Origin: Anaerotignum sp. MB30-C6
GTDB taxonomy: Bacteria > Bacillota > Clostridia > Lachnospirales > Anaerotignaceae
Direction: 5' to 3'
NCBI RefSeq assembly: GCF_030908465.1
Contig: NZ_CP133078.1
Location: 3,038,001-3,102,000 of the forward strand
Length of the DNA stretch: 64,000 bases
Positions 42,628 to 51,386 of the stretch are shown piece after piece. Position 1 is the first letter of the stretch; each line of letters starts with the position of its first letter. The notes below the pieces were generated by a model. That model did no database searches, was not told the DNA's origin, and saw only the letters and a program-made list of their open reading frames with translations. Position numbers and translations under genes: made by a program.

Positions 42628-43717
42628 CCTTTGCACTGCTCTTTTGACTGGATGTGCCGGTGGAGCAAGTGAAGAGGAAGAACCTGTGCTGCGTAGTGTT
42701 GAAGTTTCGACCATTGGTAAAGATTCTATCTCCAACAACTTCACCTATTCAGGAAAAGCAGCTCCATCCAAGGAAATCTCTGTTGTTCCGAAAATCCCTG
42801 GAGAGGTCATGCATTATAACTTTGAAGTTGGTGATACCGTAAGAGAAAATCAAGTTCTTTTTACCGTGGACTCCTCTCACTTATCTGACCAACTGCGTAG
42901 TTCAGAGGCAAGCTACAATGCTTCTAAGCTAAACCTGGAAAACACAGAAAAAATCTACAATAACAACAAGGTTCTTTTTGAAGAAGGCATTATTTCTCAA
43001 GCAGAAATAGACCAAATGGAGCTCGCTTATGAATCTGCAAAGGCAAATATTGAAGCTCTGGAAGTGAATCTCGACGTATTGAAAAAGAATATGAGTGATT
43101 GCTCCGTGACTGCGCCTATGTCTGGTGTTATCGTGAGCAGAGGTGTGGAAAGAGGCAGTTATGCCAGCCAGTCCGCTTCTGCTTATGTAATTATGGATCT
43201 CTCCACAATTAAGGTTGAAGTTGGTGTGTCTGAACAGGCAATCAATACCATTAAAGTTGGTGATGAAGTAGAAGTAAAAATGAGTGCAGTTTCCAACACC
43301 CCTTTGGTTGGAAAAATTTCCACTATTAGCCCTGCATCTAATCAAACAGGTACATATTCCGTTAAAATTGAACTAAATAATAAAGATGGTGCCATTAAAT
43401 CCGGCATGTTAGCCGAAGTTAGCTTCACAAAGGAAGCAGCTGAAGATGCACTGGTATTGCCTAGAAATGCAGTCCTTACAAAAAATAACGAAAATTACAT
43501 TTATGTCGTAGAAGGGGATACAGCGAAGAAAGTCCCTGTAACCATTGGTATTGAAACAGGAGAAACCATTCAAATCACTTCCGAGTTACCCGAAGGTGCT
43601 CAGGTTGTGACCCGTGGCCAAACATATATTACCGATGGCGAAAAAGTAACCATATCAGACCCAGAAGCTGCACCTGCAGCAAGCACCACAGAAGAAGATA
43701 CGGCAAAGGAGGAATAA
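42602..43717 (+). CDS. RND/HlyD-type periplasmic adaptor lipoprotein
   Basis: The 371-residue protein has a lipoprotein signal (MKEKLILFSLCTALLTGC, cysteine 18), a lipoyl/barrel-sandwich domain split by a coiled coil (about 95-165, QLRSSEASYNASKLNLENTE), and beta-barrel and membrane-proximal domains of membrane fusion proteins. It would link the RND pump to the exterior. The ATG lies inside the marR 3' end and follows AGGAGG. Adaptor proteins of this type are typical of diderm bacteria; in a monoderm it would work at the outer face of the membrane without TolC. Confidence 0.9.
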   Translation: MKEKLILFSLCTALLTGCAGGASEEEEPVLRSVEVSTIGKDSISNNFTYSGKAAPSKEISVVPKIPGEVMHYNFEVGDTVRENQVLFTVDSSHLSDQLRSSEASYNASKLNLENTEKIYNNNKVLFEEGIISQAEIDQMELAYESAKANIEALEVNLDVLKKNMSDCSVTAPMSGVIVSRGVERGSYASQSASAYVIMDLSTIKVEVGVSEQAINTIKVGDEVEVKMSAVSNTPLVGKISTISPASNQTGTYSVKIELNNKDGAIKSGMLAEVSFTKEAAEDALVLPRNAVLTKNNENYIYVVEGDTAKKVPVTIGIETGETIQITSELPEGAQVVTRGQTYITDGEKVTISDPEAAPAASTTEEDTAKEE

Positions 43718-43720
43718 ACG

Positions 43721-46700
43721 ATGTTATCCAGACTCTCCATCCGCCGACCTGTTACCACAATCATGATCTCTCTGATGGTATTTATTGCAGGTATTGTAGC
43801 TTATAGCAGCTTAAACCTGTCTTTAATGCCCAACGTAGACATTCCCGTTGTATTGGTTAGTACGACTTATGTAGGGGCAGGTCCCGAAGAAATTGAAAAC
43901 TTGGTTTCAAAGCCTCTGGAGGAGGCCCTAGGTACAGTAAATAATGTAGATACTCTTACTTCCATATCCAACGGCGACAATTCCATGGTCGTAGTTGAAT
44001 TTGTTGATGGTACAGACATTGATATGGCATCTCTGGATTTACGAGATGTGCTAGATCGTACAAAGTATTTACTGCCCGATGATGTAGATAATCCTGTTAT
44101 CTATAAAATAGACATGAATGCCATCCCCATTTATTTGGGGGTTACTTCAGAAAATTTAGACTTAAATATGCTGAACAACTTATTGGAGGACAATATTGTT
44201 CCCCGCTTAGAGCGTATTGAAGGTGTTGCCTCCATCGATTTATATGGTGGCATTGAAAAAGAAGTGCGTATTACCATTGACCCTACCAAGTTAGCAGGCT
44301 ATAACTTAAATGCCAATATGATTTCACAAGTTTTAGCCGCTGAAAATATGAACCTGCCCTCGGGCACCCTCACACAGGGTGATTCCAAAGTACAAGTACG
44401 TACCATGGGACAGTTTTCCTCTATCCAGGAAATTGAAGCTCTGCCAATTGTCACCCCCACAGGAGGAATCATTCAGCTTAGTGACGTGGCAATGGTGGAA
44501 GAAACCCAAAAGGATAAAACCACCGTTTCCTATGTAAATAGTGAAAAGGGCATGCTTATCTCAGTAAATAAGCAGTCCACCGCAAACTTGGTTAAAACCA
44601 GTGATAAAATACAAAAAGAATTAACCAAGCTTTCCGCTGAATATCCTGAGGTTCAAGTTAGCATTGTGATGGATACCTCCGATTATATTAAAGATTCCAT
44701 CTCAAACGTAACCCAAACAGCATTCCTGAGTGCCCTCATTGCATTCTTTGTATTATTGCTGTTCTTGAAAAATCCCATTACTGCGGGGATTATTGCCGTA
44801 TCCATCCCCACATCCATAATGACAACCTTCGCTTTAATGTATTTTGCGGATATGTCATTGAATATTATCTCCATGGGTGGTGTGGCTATCGGTATCGGTA
44901 TGTTGGTTGATAACTCTATCGTTGTTTTGGATAGTATTTACCAATATTATGAACGTGGATATTCCCCTAAAGAAGCGGCAGAAATCGGTGCCAAAGAAGT
45001 TACCATGGCAATCACCGCCTCTACTTTAACAACGGTAGCAGTATTCTTACCGATTGCTTTCGTAAAGGGATCCGTAGGACAGCTTTTACAAAACTTGTCC
45101 TTCTCTATCACCTTTGCTTTGCTCTCCTCCCTTGTGGTAGCGGCAACTTTCGTACCAATGGCTTGTGCCTTGCTTCTACAAAAGGATAGAAAAACTAAAT
45201 TGCGTAAATACGCAAAGTTTACTTCCGCCCTTTCAAAGTGGGATAGCATCTTAGACCGTCTCACCCAGAGTTACGATAAAGTATTACGTTGGGCTTTGGC
45301 ACATCGCAAAAAAACAGTGGCCATTGTTCTGGCTCTTTTTATCGGTAGCTTGGCAACAGTGCCTATGACAGGCATGGACTTCATGGCAGAATCCGACGAA
45401 GGAACTGCAAATATCAACATCAGCCTGCCTAACGGCACCTCAGTGGATACCACAGAAGAAGTGGTACTAGAAGCCCTTTATCTCCTAGAAACCATTCCTG
45501 AGGCAGAAACAGTTTATGCCAATATTGGTGCGGATCAAATGGGTAATAAACCCTCTGCTGCAAGCATCTATATGAACATGGTGCCAAAAAAAGAAAGAGA
45601 TCGCAGCACCTCGGAAATTTGCGAGGAAATTAAAACCCTATTAGGGGATATTCCTGGAATGGAATTAACCGTCTCCGCTTCCAACGCCTCTATGGGCAAT
45701 ATGGGTGGGGCTGATGTAACCTTTAATGTCTATGGCTACGATAACACTATCTTGATGAAACTAGAAGATGAAATTGTAGACCTTTTAAGTAGTATTGAAG
45801 GCTTTACCGATGTAGAAGGCTCAACTAACGATACCGTACCTGAAGCAAAGGTTAAAATAGATCGAAATAAGGCTTCTCACTATGGTGTCACTACCTCTGC
45901 AATTGCGGGAGCATTGAATACAGCTATCGCTGGTTCCACGGCAACCCAGTATAAGGTGGATGGTTCCGAGTTGGATGTGGTTATCCGCTATGACACAGAT
46001 CAGTTAAACTATTTAACAGATTTAGATAACCTTACGGTTTCCTCAGCAACTGGTGGTCAAATTCCCCTTTCCTCTGTGGCTTCCGTAGAGATTACTGAAA
46101 CTGCTGCTTCTATTACCCGTGAAAACCAAAAGAATTATATTAGTATTAACGCCAACACCCCCAAATTAAGTGGGAACGAAGCAAGAAAACTGGTTGATGA
46201 TACTTTGGCTTCTTACCCCTTCCCCGAAGGTTGTTCTTACGGCTACTCCGGCTCCATGGAAATGATGATGGATTCCTTCCGAAGCCTTATGATTTGTATG
46301 GTTATTGCTGTACTTTTGGTTTATATGATTATGGCTTCTCAGTTTGAGTCCTTACGTTATCCTTTTGTCGTCATGTTCTCTATGCCTTTGGCAATTACTG
46401 GCGGCATTCTGGGCTTGTTCCTAACAGGCCACACCATAACGACACCCGCCTTCATGGGCTTTGTCATGCTGGTGGGTATGGTTGTAAATAACGCCATCGT
46501 TCTGGTTGACTATGCAAATCAGCTGATGGATCGTGGCTTAAACTGTTACGATGCTTTAGTAACAGCAGGCCCCAGACGTTTACGCCCCATCTTAATGACT
46601 ACATTGACTACCATCTTGGGTATGCTTCCCATGGCAGTAAGCCAACAAGAAGGTGGCGAAATGATGCAGGGCTTGGCAGTTGGTGTTATCTTCGGTCTTG

Positions 46701-46873
46701 CTTTCTCTACCATTATTACGCTGGTATTTATCCCCGTTATTTACATTTGGATGAACGAACGCAAATCAAACCGTAAGGATAAAAAAGCAGCGAAGAAAGA
46801 AAAGAAAGCAGCAAAAAAAGAACAAAAAGCAGCGAAAAAGGCTAGCAAAAAACAAAAAAACGTAACTGTATAG
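43721..46873 (+). CDS. RND-superfamily efflux transporter (HAE/AcrB-like)
   Basis: The 1050-residue protein has the RND plan: an N-terminal transmembrane helix, a large extracytoplasmic loop (about 35-330), transmembrane segments 2-6 with the proton-relay motif GMLVDNSIVVLDS, a second loop, and segments 8-12 with VGMVVNNAIVLVDY. It probably exports drugs or lipophilic compounds with the preceding adaptor, using the proton gradient. The last 36 residues are an unusual repetitive Lys/Ala tail (KKAAKKEKKAAKKEQ). The start lies three bases after the adaptor stop. No TolC-like gene is nearby. Confidence 0.93.
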   Translation: MLSRLSIRRPVTTIMISLMVFIAGIVAYSSLNLSLMPNVDIPVVLVSTTYVGAGPEEIENLVSKPLEEALGTVNNVDTLTSISNGDNSMVVVEFVDGTDIDMASLDLRDVLDRTKYLLPDDVDNPVIYKIDMNAIPIYLGVTSENLDLNMLNNLLEDNIVPRLERIEGVASIDLYGGIEKEVRITIDPTKLAGYNLNANMISQVLAAENMNLPSGTLTQGDSKVQVRTMGQFSSIQEIEALPIVTPTGGIIQLSDVAMVEETQKDKTTVSYVNSEKGMLISVNKQSTANLVKTSDKIQKELTKLSAEYPEVQVSIVMDTSDYIKDSISNVTQTAFLSALIAFFVLLLFLKNPITAGIIAVSIPTSIMTTFALMYFADMSLNIISMGGVAIGIGMLVDNSIVVLDSIYQYYERGYSPKEAAEIGAKEVTMAITASTLTTVAVFLPIAFVKGSVGQLLQNLSFSITFALLSSLVVAATFVPMACALLLQKDRKTKLRKYAKFTSALSKWDSILDRLTQSYDKVLRWALAHRKKTVAIVLALFIGSLATVPMTGMDFMAESDEGTANINISLPNGTSVDTTEEVVLEALYLLETIPEAETVYANIGADQMGNKPSAASIYMNMVPKKERDRSTSEICEEIKTLLGDIPGMELTVSASNASMGNMGGADVTFNVYGYDNTILMKLEDEIVDLLSSIEGFTDVEGSTNDTVPEAKVKIDRNKASHYGVTTSAIAGALNTAIAGSTATQYKVDGSELDVVIRYDTDQLNYLTDLDNLTVSSATGGQIPLSSVASVEITETAASITRENQKNYISINANTPKLSGNEARKLVDDTLASYPFPEGCSYGYSGSMEMMMDSFRSLMICMVIAVLLVYMIMASQFESLRYPFVVMFSMPLAITGGILGLFLTGHTITTPAFMGFVMLVGMVVNNAIVLVDYANQLMDRGLNCYDALVTAGPRRLRPILMTTLTTILGMLPMAVSQQEGGEMMQGLAVGVIFGLAFSTIITLVFIPVIYIWMNERKSNRKDKKAAKKEKKAAKKEQKAAKKASKKQKNVTV

Positions 46874-46934
46874 AATAATTTAAGAATTTAGATGTTGCTT
46901 TTTCCTTTGAGAAGGCGATATACTGAAAGAAAAC

Positions 46935-46968
46935 AAAGTACCGTTTATTTAAAAATAAACGGTACTTT
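46935..46968 (+). terminator. Terminator of the RND efflux operon
   Basis: Perfect 16-bp stem AAAGTACCGTTTATTT with its complement, 2-base loop, ending in a short T-tract. Confidence 0.82.
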
Positions 46969-47002
46969 ATATGTGTAGACTAACCAAAGAGAGGACCGTC
47001 TT

Positions 47003-47725
47003 ATGAAATTAACCAAATTTTCGGAACATATTTATTATATGGAACATGACCCTGAAACAGACCGCCCTACTTTGGGCTATGTAAAAGGCGAAAAAGGTTC
47101 ATTTATGATGGATGCAGGCAACTCGGCCGCCCATTACCATCATTTCATAGAAAAGCTAGAAGAAAATAATCTGCCACGCCCTCGTTATCTCTCCTTAACC
47201 CACTCACACTGGGATCATAGCTTTGGCCTTTGGGCTACAGAAGCGGCTACCATTGCCGGAGGGAAAACCAATAAAGAGCTAGAAAAAATGTCCCATTGGT
47301 CTTGGGATGATGAATCCATGGAAAAACGCTTAGAAACTGGGGAGGATACCGAGTTTTCCGACGAACATATCCGTAAAGAATATAGTCACCGCAGTGATAT
47401 AAAAGTAAAAGCTGCAGAAATTAGCTTTAACGGCTCTATGACCATCGATTTGGGGGATGTAACCTGCATATTACGAGAAATTGTCTCCCCCCATTGCAGA
47501 GACTCGGTAGTATTCATCATTCCTCAAGATGGTGTAATATTTTTGGGAGACTCCTATTGCTCCGTTCCTAAAGGGGAAGTTTGGGTCTATGATAAGGTGC
47601 TGTTAATGGCATATATTGATGAGTTGGCAAAAATCGACTTCCGCCTTGCCCTGAAAGGCCATCATCCGCCCCAAACAAAAGAGGAAATTTTGGCAGAATT
47701 AAAAGCAGAGTGGAAAAAATTATAA
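47003..47725 (+). CDS. Metallo-beta-lactamase-fold hydrolase
   Basis: The 240-residue protein carries the metal site HSHWDH (residues 67-72), an HxHxDH motif, further LGDSYC (about 177) and a C-terminal KGHHPPQ that supplies the last histidine. The fold covers hydrolases of many substrates; nothing here defines the specificity. AGAGAGG precedes the ATG. It stands alone between two strong terminators, so it is a separate transcription unit. Confidence 0.87.
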   Translation: MKLTKFSEHIYYMEHDPETDRPTLGYVKGEKGSFMMDAGNSAAHYHHFIEKLEENNLPRPRYLSLTHSHWDHSFGLWATEAATIAGGKTNKELEKMSHWSWDDESMEKRLETGEDTEFSDEHIRKEYSHRSDIKVKAAEISFNGSMTIDLGDVTCILREIVSPHCRDSVVFIIPQDGVIFLGDSYCSVPKGEVWVYDKVLLMAYIDELAKIDFRLALKGHHPPQTKEEILAELKAEWKKL

Positions 47726-47767
47726 CATGCTAACACCCCTTTTTAAAAGAGGGGTAAAATAGAAATG

Positions 47768-47799
47768 AACGGCGGATAACAGGGTTATCTGCCGTTTTT
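47768..47799. terminator. Terminator after the MBL-fold hydrolase gene
   Basis: 13-bp stem (47768-47780 with 47783-47796, AACGGCGGATAAC/GGTTATCTGCCGTT, one wobble) followed by TTTA. A smaller GGGGT hairpin lies just before it. Confidence 0.78.
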
Positions 47800-47887
47800 A
47801 ATTACTTAAAAAAGGCTTCGGAACAAACTGTTCCAAAACCCTTCTTCCCAAAAGAAAATCACCCATAATATGGACATTTCTCTCAAA

Positions 47888-48916
47888 TCAAATCTCATAC
47901 TTCACGGTAAAAGAAATAACCCCCGCTTCCTTAGGTGCAATGGTTTCAGGTGGTAAATAAAACCCAATACCATCCTCCGTTACATAAAATCCTACTGCCT
48001 CCACGGATTTTTCCAAACGTCTTTTTGCATCGCCGTAAAAACTTTGGGGCTTTTCATCAATGAGTGAAGAAAAAGATGTTTCCCAGAAATCTTCAACTTC
48101 CTGCCTATCGTCCTTTATAATATCAAAAAGGTCTACCTGTTTCCCATTTTTTGCAGAAAATGTATAGGAGGTGCATCCTTTCACAGGCTCACTTCCCGTA
48201 CTCTGGGTGCTTGTGCCATAAAAAGATATAAACTCCTTGTCATCCCTTGTCATTTTAAAGGAGCCAATATATGTATAGGGTGTAAAAGAATCACCTTTCA
48301 CCTTAGCGGATTCATACTCTTTTTTAGCTTTTTCGCCAAATTCATTCATAAAGTCCTTTGCCAAGGATTGACCTTCCAAAGCTAGGCTCTCTTGAATTTG
48401 TTCTGCATATGCACCACTACTTTTGGGGAAGTCCATTTGAAAGGATAACACCGTTGTACCATCCTCCGCCTCTATGGTGGTGGAATAACCCTTGGTTGAT
48501 GCAGATGCTATTGTAATCACATAACCAACAGGGTCCCAAGAAACCTCTGCCTCAAAAGCCACGGCAATGGCACGAATGGGCACCAATGTTCTTTCATTGA
48601 TAATCTGGGCAGGTACAGCCATGGTATATACAAGCTGTCCATTTTTATAGACCCCCGTTTCCCCAATTTTTAATACAACAGTATCATTTCCCTTGGTAGA
48701 GGTAATGGTTTGGGTGGGTTCAGACCAGGTCACTTCGCTACCCAATGCTTTAAAAATTGCCCGCATAGGAACCAAAGTACGGTCTTCAATGATAACAGGC
48801 TCCTGATCAAAGGAAACCTCCTGTCCATCTACATATACTTCTATGGGTGGATGGGCGGATATGGGCGTTGCAAATAATAATAGCGCAGCCATTGCTGCCA
48901 ATATGCTTTTTTTCAT
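47888..48916 (-). CDS. Secreted copper-amine-oxidase-N-domain/DUF3298 protein
   Basis: The 342-residue protein has a signal peptide (MKKSILAAMAALLLFATPISA) and then a copper amine oxidase N-terminal-like domain (about 25-135) with two repeats of the type RTLVPMRAI and RTLVPIRAI. A C-terminal region (about 140-342) resembles DUF3298/RsiV, ending GIGFYLPPETIAPKEAGVI. Such proteins are secreted or cell-wall-associated in Firmicutes. GGGGAGG precedes the ATG at 48916. It is 16 bases after the stop of the upstream redox protein gene, so the two are cotranscribed. Confidence 0.82.
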   Translation of the reverse strand: MKKSILAAMAALLLFATPISAHPPIEVYVDGQEVSFDQEPVIIEDRTLVPMRAIFKALGSEVTWSEPTQTITSTKGNDTVVLKIGETGVYKNGQLVYTMAVPAQIINERTLVPIRAIAVAFEAEVSWDPVGYVITIASASTKGYSTTIEAEDGTTVLSFQMDFPKSSGAYAEQIQESLALEGQSLAKDFMNEFGEKAKKEYESAKVKGDSFTPYTYIGSFKMTRDDKEFISFYGTSTQSTGSEPVKGCTSYTFSAKNGKQVDLFDIIKDDRQEVEDFWETSFSSLIDEKPQSFYGDAKRRLEKSVEAVGFYVTEDGIGFYLPPETIAPKEAGVISFTVKYEI

Positions 48917-48932
48917 ACCTTTCCTCCCCTTT

Positions 48933-49451
48933 TTAACTTTCACTTACTACACATTCTTTTTCTTTTGCCATCTCTTCCGCTTTTAATGCGTATTTCATAG
49001 CCAAACCACCACAATATCCAATAATCTGCATACAGTTTTTCTTTCTTGCCTTACCTTCAAATTCACCCAAAGGATCGGAAAGCTCTTTACAAATTAATGT
49101 TCCATAATGGTCTTCAATTTCCCGTACCATGTCACCTACTAATGAATATACATTCCTTAGCTCGGCAACCCTTTCCCCTACGGTCTCTTTTGCTAGAGGA
49201 TCTTTTCTGCCTACCACACTGCTTAGCGCCATAACCGCCCCAGTAATTGCACCGCAGGTATTTTTTGTGTTGCCAAGACCCGCACCAAACCCTGTTGCCA
49301 AGGCCAAACTTTCTCTAGGCATTTCTTTATTATAGATATCTAAAAACGTACACATAATGCATTCTGTGCAGTTTAAACCTTGACGAAAATAATTGCTGCT
49401 GTTTTGTTCTGCTTGCTCTACCAATGTCAGTTCCTTTGTTTCTTCGCTCAT
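48933..49451 (-). CDS. C_GCAxxG_C_C-family redox protein
   Basis: The 172-residue protein shows the family pattern of spaced cysteines: CTECIMCTF (about 24-32), then TCGAITGAVMAL (about 63), and a C-terminal KKNCMQIIGYCGG. The family is thought to be redox-active, perhaps binding metal or flavin; its function is not established. AGGAGG precedes the ATG. It is divergent from the ferredoxin operon at 49568 and cotranscribed with the secreted protein downstream. Confidence 0.85.
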   Translation of the reverse strand: MSEETKELTLVEQAEQNSSNYFRQGLNCTECIMCTFLDIYNKEMPRESLALATGFGAGLGNTKNTCGAITGAVMALSSVVGRKDPLAKETVGERVAELRNVYSLVGDMVREIEDHYGTLICKELSDPLGEFEGKARKKNCMQIIGYCGGLAMKYALKAEEMAKEKECVVSES

Positions 49452-49475
49452 GGGAAATCCTCCTATTTTTTTATT

Positions 49476-49490
49476 CGTAACTAAGTTACG
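49476..49490. promoter_or_regulatory. 15-bp palindrome between divergent redox genes
   Basis: CGTAACT-a-AGTTACG is a perfect palindrome in the spacer between the C_GCAxxG_C_C gene and the ferredoxin operon. It is a candidate operator for both. The Crp/Fnr gene 1 kb away is a possible but unproven regulator. Confidence 0.5.
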
Positions 49491-49567
49491 GAACGATACA
49501 AAAGTTTATGATATTATCATACCATAAAATTATATAACTTTCTCTTAAAATTTGAAAGGATGAAAAA

Positions 49568-49768
49568 ATGAAAAGAATTGCTAAAATAGATATGAATAAA
49601 TGCCCCCAGGACCATGCTTGTCCTGCTGTACGGGTCTGTCCCGTGGGCGCTTTAAGCCAAGATAAAAAGAATGCCGCCCCCTTTGTTCATGAGGATATTT
49701 GCATCGGTTGCGGAAGGTGTGCAATGACCTGCCCGAAAAAGGCTCTATATATGACTCAGGAGGGATAA
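49568..49768 (+). CDS. 4Fe-4S ferredoxin-like protein
   Basis: The 66-residue protein has a first cluster region with irregular spacing, CPQDHACPAVRVCPVG, and a regular second, CIGCGRCAMTCPKKAL. It would carry one or two 4Fe-4S clusters and act in electron transfer in the cytoplasm. GAAAGGATG precedes the ATG. It is first of three closely spaced iron-sulfur genes (49568-50535), all on one strand, that end with a NapH-like membrane protein. Confidence 0.85.
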   Translation: MKRIAKIDMNKCPQDHACPAVRVCPVGALSQDKKNAAPFVHEDICIGCGRCAMTCPKKALYMTQEG

Positions 49769-49769
49769 A

Positions 49770-49970
49770 ATGAAGAAAATCGCAACATTATCAACGAAGG
49801 ATTGTGTATCCTGCGGCTGCTGCGAAAAAGTTTGCCCCAAAAAAGCTATCACCGTGTATAACGGCATGTATGCTAAGGTTGATGAACCCCTTTGTATTGG
49901 CTGTGGCATTTGTGCAAAGGCTTGTCCAGCTGATATCATTTCCATAAAGGAGGTTGATACCCTTGGCTAA
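49770..49970 (+). CDS. 2[4Fe-4S] ferredoxin-like protein
   Basis: The 66-residue protein has two regular clusters: CVSCGCCEKVCPKKA (about 12-26) and CIGCGICAKACPAD (about 42-55). It begins one base after the stop of the first ferredoxin gene and overlaps the next gene by eight bases, showing tight coupling. AGGAGGGATAAA precedes the ATG. Electron-transfer role to the membrane protein encoded next is inference. Confidence 0.88.
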   Translation: MKKIATLSTKDCVSCGCCEKVCPKKAITVYNGMYAKVDEPLCIGCGICAKACPADIISIKEVDTLG

Positions 49971-50535
49971 GAAAAAATTCTGGTACGAATATTTATGGAT
50001 TACCTCTTTACTCTACCTGAGTTTGGGATTCTTTAATATCCTATTTGCGTGGCTTGGTCTTCTTTGCTTTTTGATCCCTCTTATTATGTCCTTTGCAGGG
50101 GGAAAAAAGGGGTATTGTAACCGCTATTGCGGTAGAGGCCAGCTATTTTCAATTTTAGGTAAACGACTTTCCTTGAACCGCCCTATTCCTAAGTGGATTT
50201 ATAGCAAATGGTTTCGTTACGGCTTTTTAACCTTCTTTATGGCCATGTTTATCAATATGCTATTTTCAACCTATTTGGTTTTTGCAGGAGCAAAGGACTT
50301 AAACGAAGTGATTACCGTCCTTTGGAGCTTCTCTTTACCTTGGAATTTTGCTTCCTCCGCCGCTCCTGTGGCAAACTGGGTGAAACAGTTTGCCTTTGGT
50401 TTCTACAGTGTGATGCTGACCTCAACTTTATTAGGCTTTGTCACCATGATACTTTTCCGCCCTCGAACTTGGTGTGTTTATTGCCCCATGGGCACTATGA
50501 CACAGCTTGTATGTAAGGCAAAATATAAAGAATAA
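49963..50535 (+). CDS. NapH/CcoG-like 4Fe-4S membrane protein
   Basis: The 190-residue protein has about four transmembrane segments, a first cysteine pair in CNRYCGRGQLFSILG (about 47-61) and a second in WCVYCPMGTMTQLVC near the C-terminus. These are the arrangements of NapH-type polyferredoxin membrane proteins that bind iron-sulfur clusters at the membrane surface. It probably accepts electrons from the two ferredoxins. A TTG start at 49963, nine bases after GGAGG, fits best. A terminator shared with the crp gene follows. Confidence 0.82.
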   Translation: MAKKKFWYEYLWITSLLYLSLGFFNILFAWLGLLCFLIPLIMSFAGGKKGYCNRYCGRGQLFSILGKRLSLNRPIPKWIYSKWFRYGFLTFFMAMFINMLFSTYLVFAGAKDLNEVITVLWSFSLPWNFASSAAPVANWVKQFAFGFYSVMLTSTLLGFVTMILFRPRTWCVYCPMGTMTQLVCKAKYKE

Positions 50536-50554
50536 CTATCCTTTCCCTCTCTTG

Positions 50555-50586
50555 GGGTATCATTGAGACCAATGGTACCCTTTTTT
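50555..50586 (+). terminator. Terminator of the iron-sulfur operon
   Basis: 11-bp stem GGGTATCATTG with CAATGGTACCC (one T-G wobble), 4-base loop, then TTTTTT. It overlaps the last codons of the convergent Crp/Fnr gene. Confidence 0.85.
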
Positions 50587-51247
50587 ATGAAAGCATTTCG
50601 TACAGCTCTTTTTTATTTAATATATGAATGCACCCTCTGCCTACAGAGATTAAATCTTTTTCCTTCATGCGTTTTAAGGTACGGCTAACTGCCTCTCTAG
50701 CACTTCCAATGTTCTCCGCGATTTGCTCCTGAGTTAAGTATATGGTGTCATTCTTTCGCTGGCTGCTTTCATCCAAAAGATACGATGCGATGCGCTGTTC
50801 TAAATTTAAAAATATCATCTGCTGTACCCCTTCAATGAGGGACGACATGCGCTCCATCATTAATTCTAAGGAAAAATTCTTCACATAAATATTCTGCTGT
50901 TCTACTTTTGTAAAAACTTCTGTGGGTAAAAGCAAAAGCTGACAATCTTCGGATGCCTCTACCTCCACATCAAAGGTAATCTGGGACATGGCACAAGCCA
51001 TGGTTAACATACAAAACTCCCCTTCTCTTAGGCGGAAAATCGTAGCCTTTTTCCCCTCATCGGAAATGATGTATGCACGTACTGCCCCCTTTAATACCTG
51101 CACCATGCCTAAAGAGCCCTTTGCAGGGGAATAAATCAAATCTCCTTCTTTAAATTCAATGACTTTTAGGTTTTTCTGAAAAAACGTTTTTTCTTCTTCC
51201 GAAAGACTTTGAAAAAAAGGTAACATTTCTATTTTATTGGGAACCAT
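50585..51247 (-). CDS. Crp/Fnr-family transcriptional regulator
   Basis: The 220-residue protein has an N-terminal cyclic-nucleotide-binding-type domain (about 10-125, FKEGDLIYSPAKGSLGMVQV) and a C-terminal winged helix with the recognition segment TQEQIAENIGSAREAVSRTL. The Fnr-type N-terminal cysteine cluster is absent, so it is not an obvious oxygen sensor by that mechanism; cysteines occur only in the middle. AGGAGG precedes the ATG. It is convergent with the iron-sulfur operon and divergent from a half-Crp gene with which it shares an inverted repeat over both promoters. Confidence 0.9.
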   Translation of the reverse strand: MVPNKIEMLPFFQSLSEEEKTFFQKNLKVIEFKEGDLIYSPAKGSLGMVQVLKGAVRAYIISDEGKKATIFRLREGEFCMLTMACAMSQITFDVEVEASEDCQLLLLPTEVFTKVEQQNIYVKNFSLELMMERMSSLIEGVQQMIFLNLEQRIASYLLDESSQRKNDTIYLTQEQIAENIGSAREAVSRTLKRMKEKDLISVGRGCIHILNKKELYEMLS

Positions 51248-51288
51248 ATGAATCCTCCTATTCTTATCTCGTGTACTAATATGGTTTG

Positions 51289-51317
51289 ATTTTATGTTGC
51301 CCTATGATAATTGTCAA
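51289..51317 (-). promoter_or_regulatory. Promoter of the Crp/Fnr gene
   Basis: Minus-strand TTGACA (51317-51312), 17-base spacer, TAAAAT (51294-51289). Confidence 0.78.
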
Positions 51318-51333
51318 GAGTCGTTTCCTTGAC
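51313..51333. promoter_or_regulatory. Inverted repeat over both divergent -35 boxes
   Basis: GTCAAG (51313-51318) and CTTGAC (51328-51333) form a 6-bp inverted repeat with a 9-base spacer covering the -35 boxes of both divergent promoters. A dimeric regulator bound here would block both. The Crp/Fnr protein is the natural candidate. Confidence 0.45.
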
Positions 51334-51357
51334 GGCGGTCTTGGTTCATGATAAAAT
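51329..51357 (+). promoter_or_regulatory. Promoter of the half-Crp gene
   Basis: TTGACG (51329-51334), 17-base spacer, TAAAAT (51352-51357). Confidence 0.75.
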
Positions 51358-51386
51358 CCAGCCATACTTATTTGGAGGTACAAAAG

